From assembly GCA_012514045.1 (NCBI GenBank), contig JAAZBA010000196.1, positions 1 to 6,280 of the forward strand: a DNA stretch of 6,280 nucleotides. Reading direction: 5' to 3'. Made by a program: the position numbers and the translations under genes. This stretch comes from Clostridiales bacterium (GTDB lineage Bacteria > Bacillota > Clostridia > Oscillospirales > QAMX01). This document shows positions 6,106-6,280 of this stretch, piece after piece (positions within the stretch are counted from its first letter, which is position 1; each line of letters opens with the position of its first letter). The notes below the pieces were generated by a model, which saw only the letters and a list, made by a program, of their open reading frames with translations, was not told the origin of the DNA and ran no database searches.

Positions 6106-6153
6106 GCATCTTATTTCCTAAGAAGGAGGCATGCGTGTAGGATTACAATAGAA

Positions 6154-6176
6154 GTGTTACACTTCGAGTGTAATAC
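6154..6176. repeat. Near-perfect inverted repeat at the IS left end
   Basis: Arms GTGTTACACT and AGTGTAATAC pair at all ten positions (one G-T) around a 3-nt TCG loop. The first 11 bases recur in direct orientation at 6209-6219 (GTGTTACAGTT). It may be a terminal repeat, a transposase binding site or part of a small hairpin. Confidence 0.6.
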
Positions 6177-6191
6177 TTGGAAAAAAGTATA

Positions 6192-6261
6192 GCAATTGAG
6201 AGCCGGATGTGTTACAGTTAAGTTATCACACAAAAAAGCAACAGAGGAGGCTCCCAATTGC
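6192..6261. repeat. Inverted repeat flanking the transposase ribosome binding site
   Basis: GCAATTGAGAGCC (6192-6204) and GGCTCCCAATTGC (6249-6261) pair at 12 of 13 positions around a 44-nt loop. The second arm lies between the GAGGAGG ribosome binding site (6244-6250) and the ATG at 6263, and includes the last two Gs of that site. A transcript entering from the left would fold over the translation start. A transcript starting inside the loop would not contain the first arm. Confidence 0.6.
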
Positions 6262-6262
6262 C

Positions 6263-6280
6263 ATGAATACTATAACACAA
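6263..6280 (+). CDS. Transposase, first six codons (3' end outside window)
   Basis: The frame opens ATG AAT ACT ATA ACA CAA (MNTITQ) and runs off the window. GAGGAGG (6244-6250) lies 12 nt upstream of the ATG, a long but workable gap. The opening MNTITQ matches, from memory, the start of a group of clostridial IS481/rve-type transposases that continue with a helix-turn-helix. Six residues are too few for proof, so the call rests also on the repeats upstream. From memory, that group does not end in the YNTQRPHRGY motif seen at the left edge of the window, so the two elements are probably different. Confidence 0.5.

Larger units (their letters stand above)
6131..6280 (+). mobile_element. Left end of a second insertion element (continues beyond the window)
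   Basis: A transposase-like start at 6263 is preceded by about 100-130 bp without a gene and with repeats typical of an IS end. These are the near-palindrome GTGTTACACT/AGTGTAATAC (6154-6163 with 6167-6176), a direct repeat of its first 11 bases at 6209-6219 (10 of 11 match), and an inverted repeat around the start codon. The exact outer border is not visible; I place it between about 6131 and 6154. A target-site duplication cannot be checked because the other end is missing. Confidence 0.5.

Noticed and set aside
6131..6151. Short frame ATG CGT GTA GGA TTA CAA TAG behind a strong AAGGAGG
   Set aside because: Only six codons, and AAGGAGG ends one base before the ATG, too close for normal initiation. 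It could be the start of a gene cut by the IS, but nothing supports that.

Overview
The window looks like a chromosomal segment of a Gram-positive anaerobe, most likely a clostridium (Bacillota, Clostridia). The evidence is an RNase J gene, a folate-type ECF transporter S component, AAGGAG-type ribosome binding sites, extended -10 promoters (TGnTATAAT) and a small YozG-like XRE regulator. This placement is inferred from gene content only.

Left part (1-1590): a degraded, visibly AT-rich accessory block. It opens with the C-terminal end of an IS481-like DDE transposase (1-120, + strand). Next, on the minus strand, is a Type III-like DNA adenine methyltransferase gene (mod). This gene is broken twice: a frameshift at an A7 run near its start, and loss of its C-terminal half at the transposase junction. 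A small XRE regulator gene (1221-1442) precedes mod and overlaps its start codon by 8 nt. The regulator's promoter sits inside a perfect 7-bp inverted repeat that may be an operator.

Centre-left (1495-3517, minus strand): a tight three-gene operon running glyoxalase (VOC family), then a TIM-barrel sugar phosphate isomerase/epimerase, then a Gfo/Idh/MocA oxidoreductase. It has a clear promoter at 3489-3517. The oxidoreductase has lost its C-terminal part where it meets the accessory block at about 1587, and it ends in an unrelated-looking tail of about 30 residues. The operon suggests carbohydrate or polyol catabolism, but the substrate cannot be read from sequence.

Centre-right (3456-5526): a divergent intergenic region, then RNase J on the + strand. 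A strong + strand promoter at 3581-3609 lies about 200 nt ahead of the GTG start. The transcribed leader holds an unusually dense set of nested stems, including a 15-position stem with one mismatch, and some pairings that compete. I do not recognise it as a known riboswitch or RNA family. It is the best candidate for something undescribed in this window.

Right part (5495-6280): a bidirectional terminator separates RNase J from a convergent folT-like gene, which has its own promoter at 6077-6105. Upstream of folT is the left end of a second insertion element, whose transposase start (MNTITQ) runs off the window. An inverted repeat there could fold over the transposase start region. The whole segment thus lies between two IS fragments, which fits the gene decay seen at its left side.
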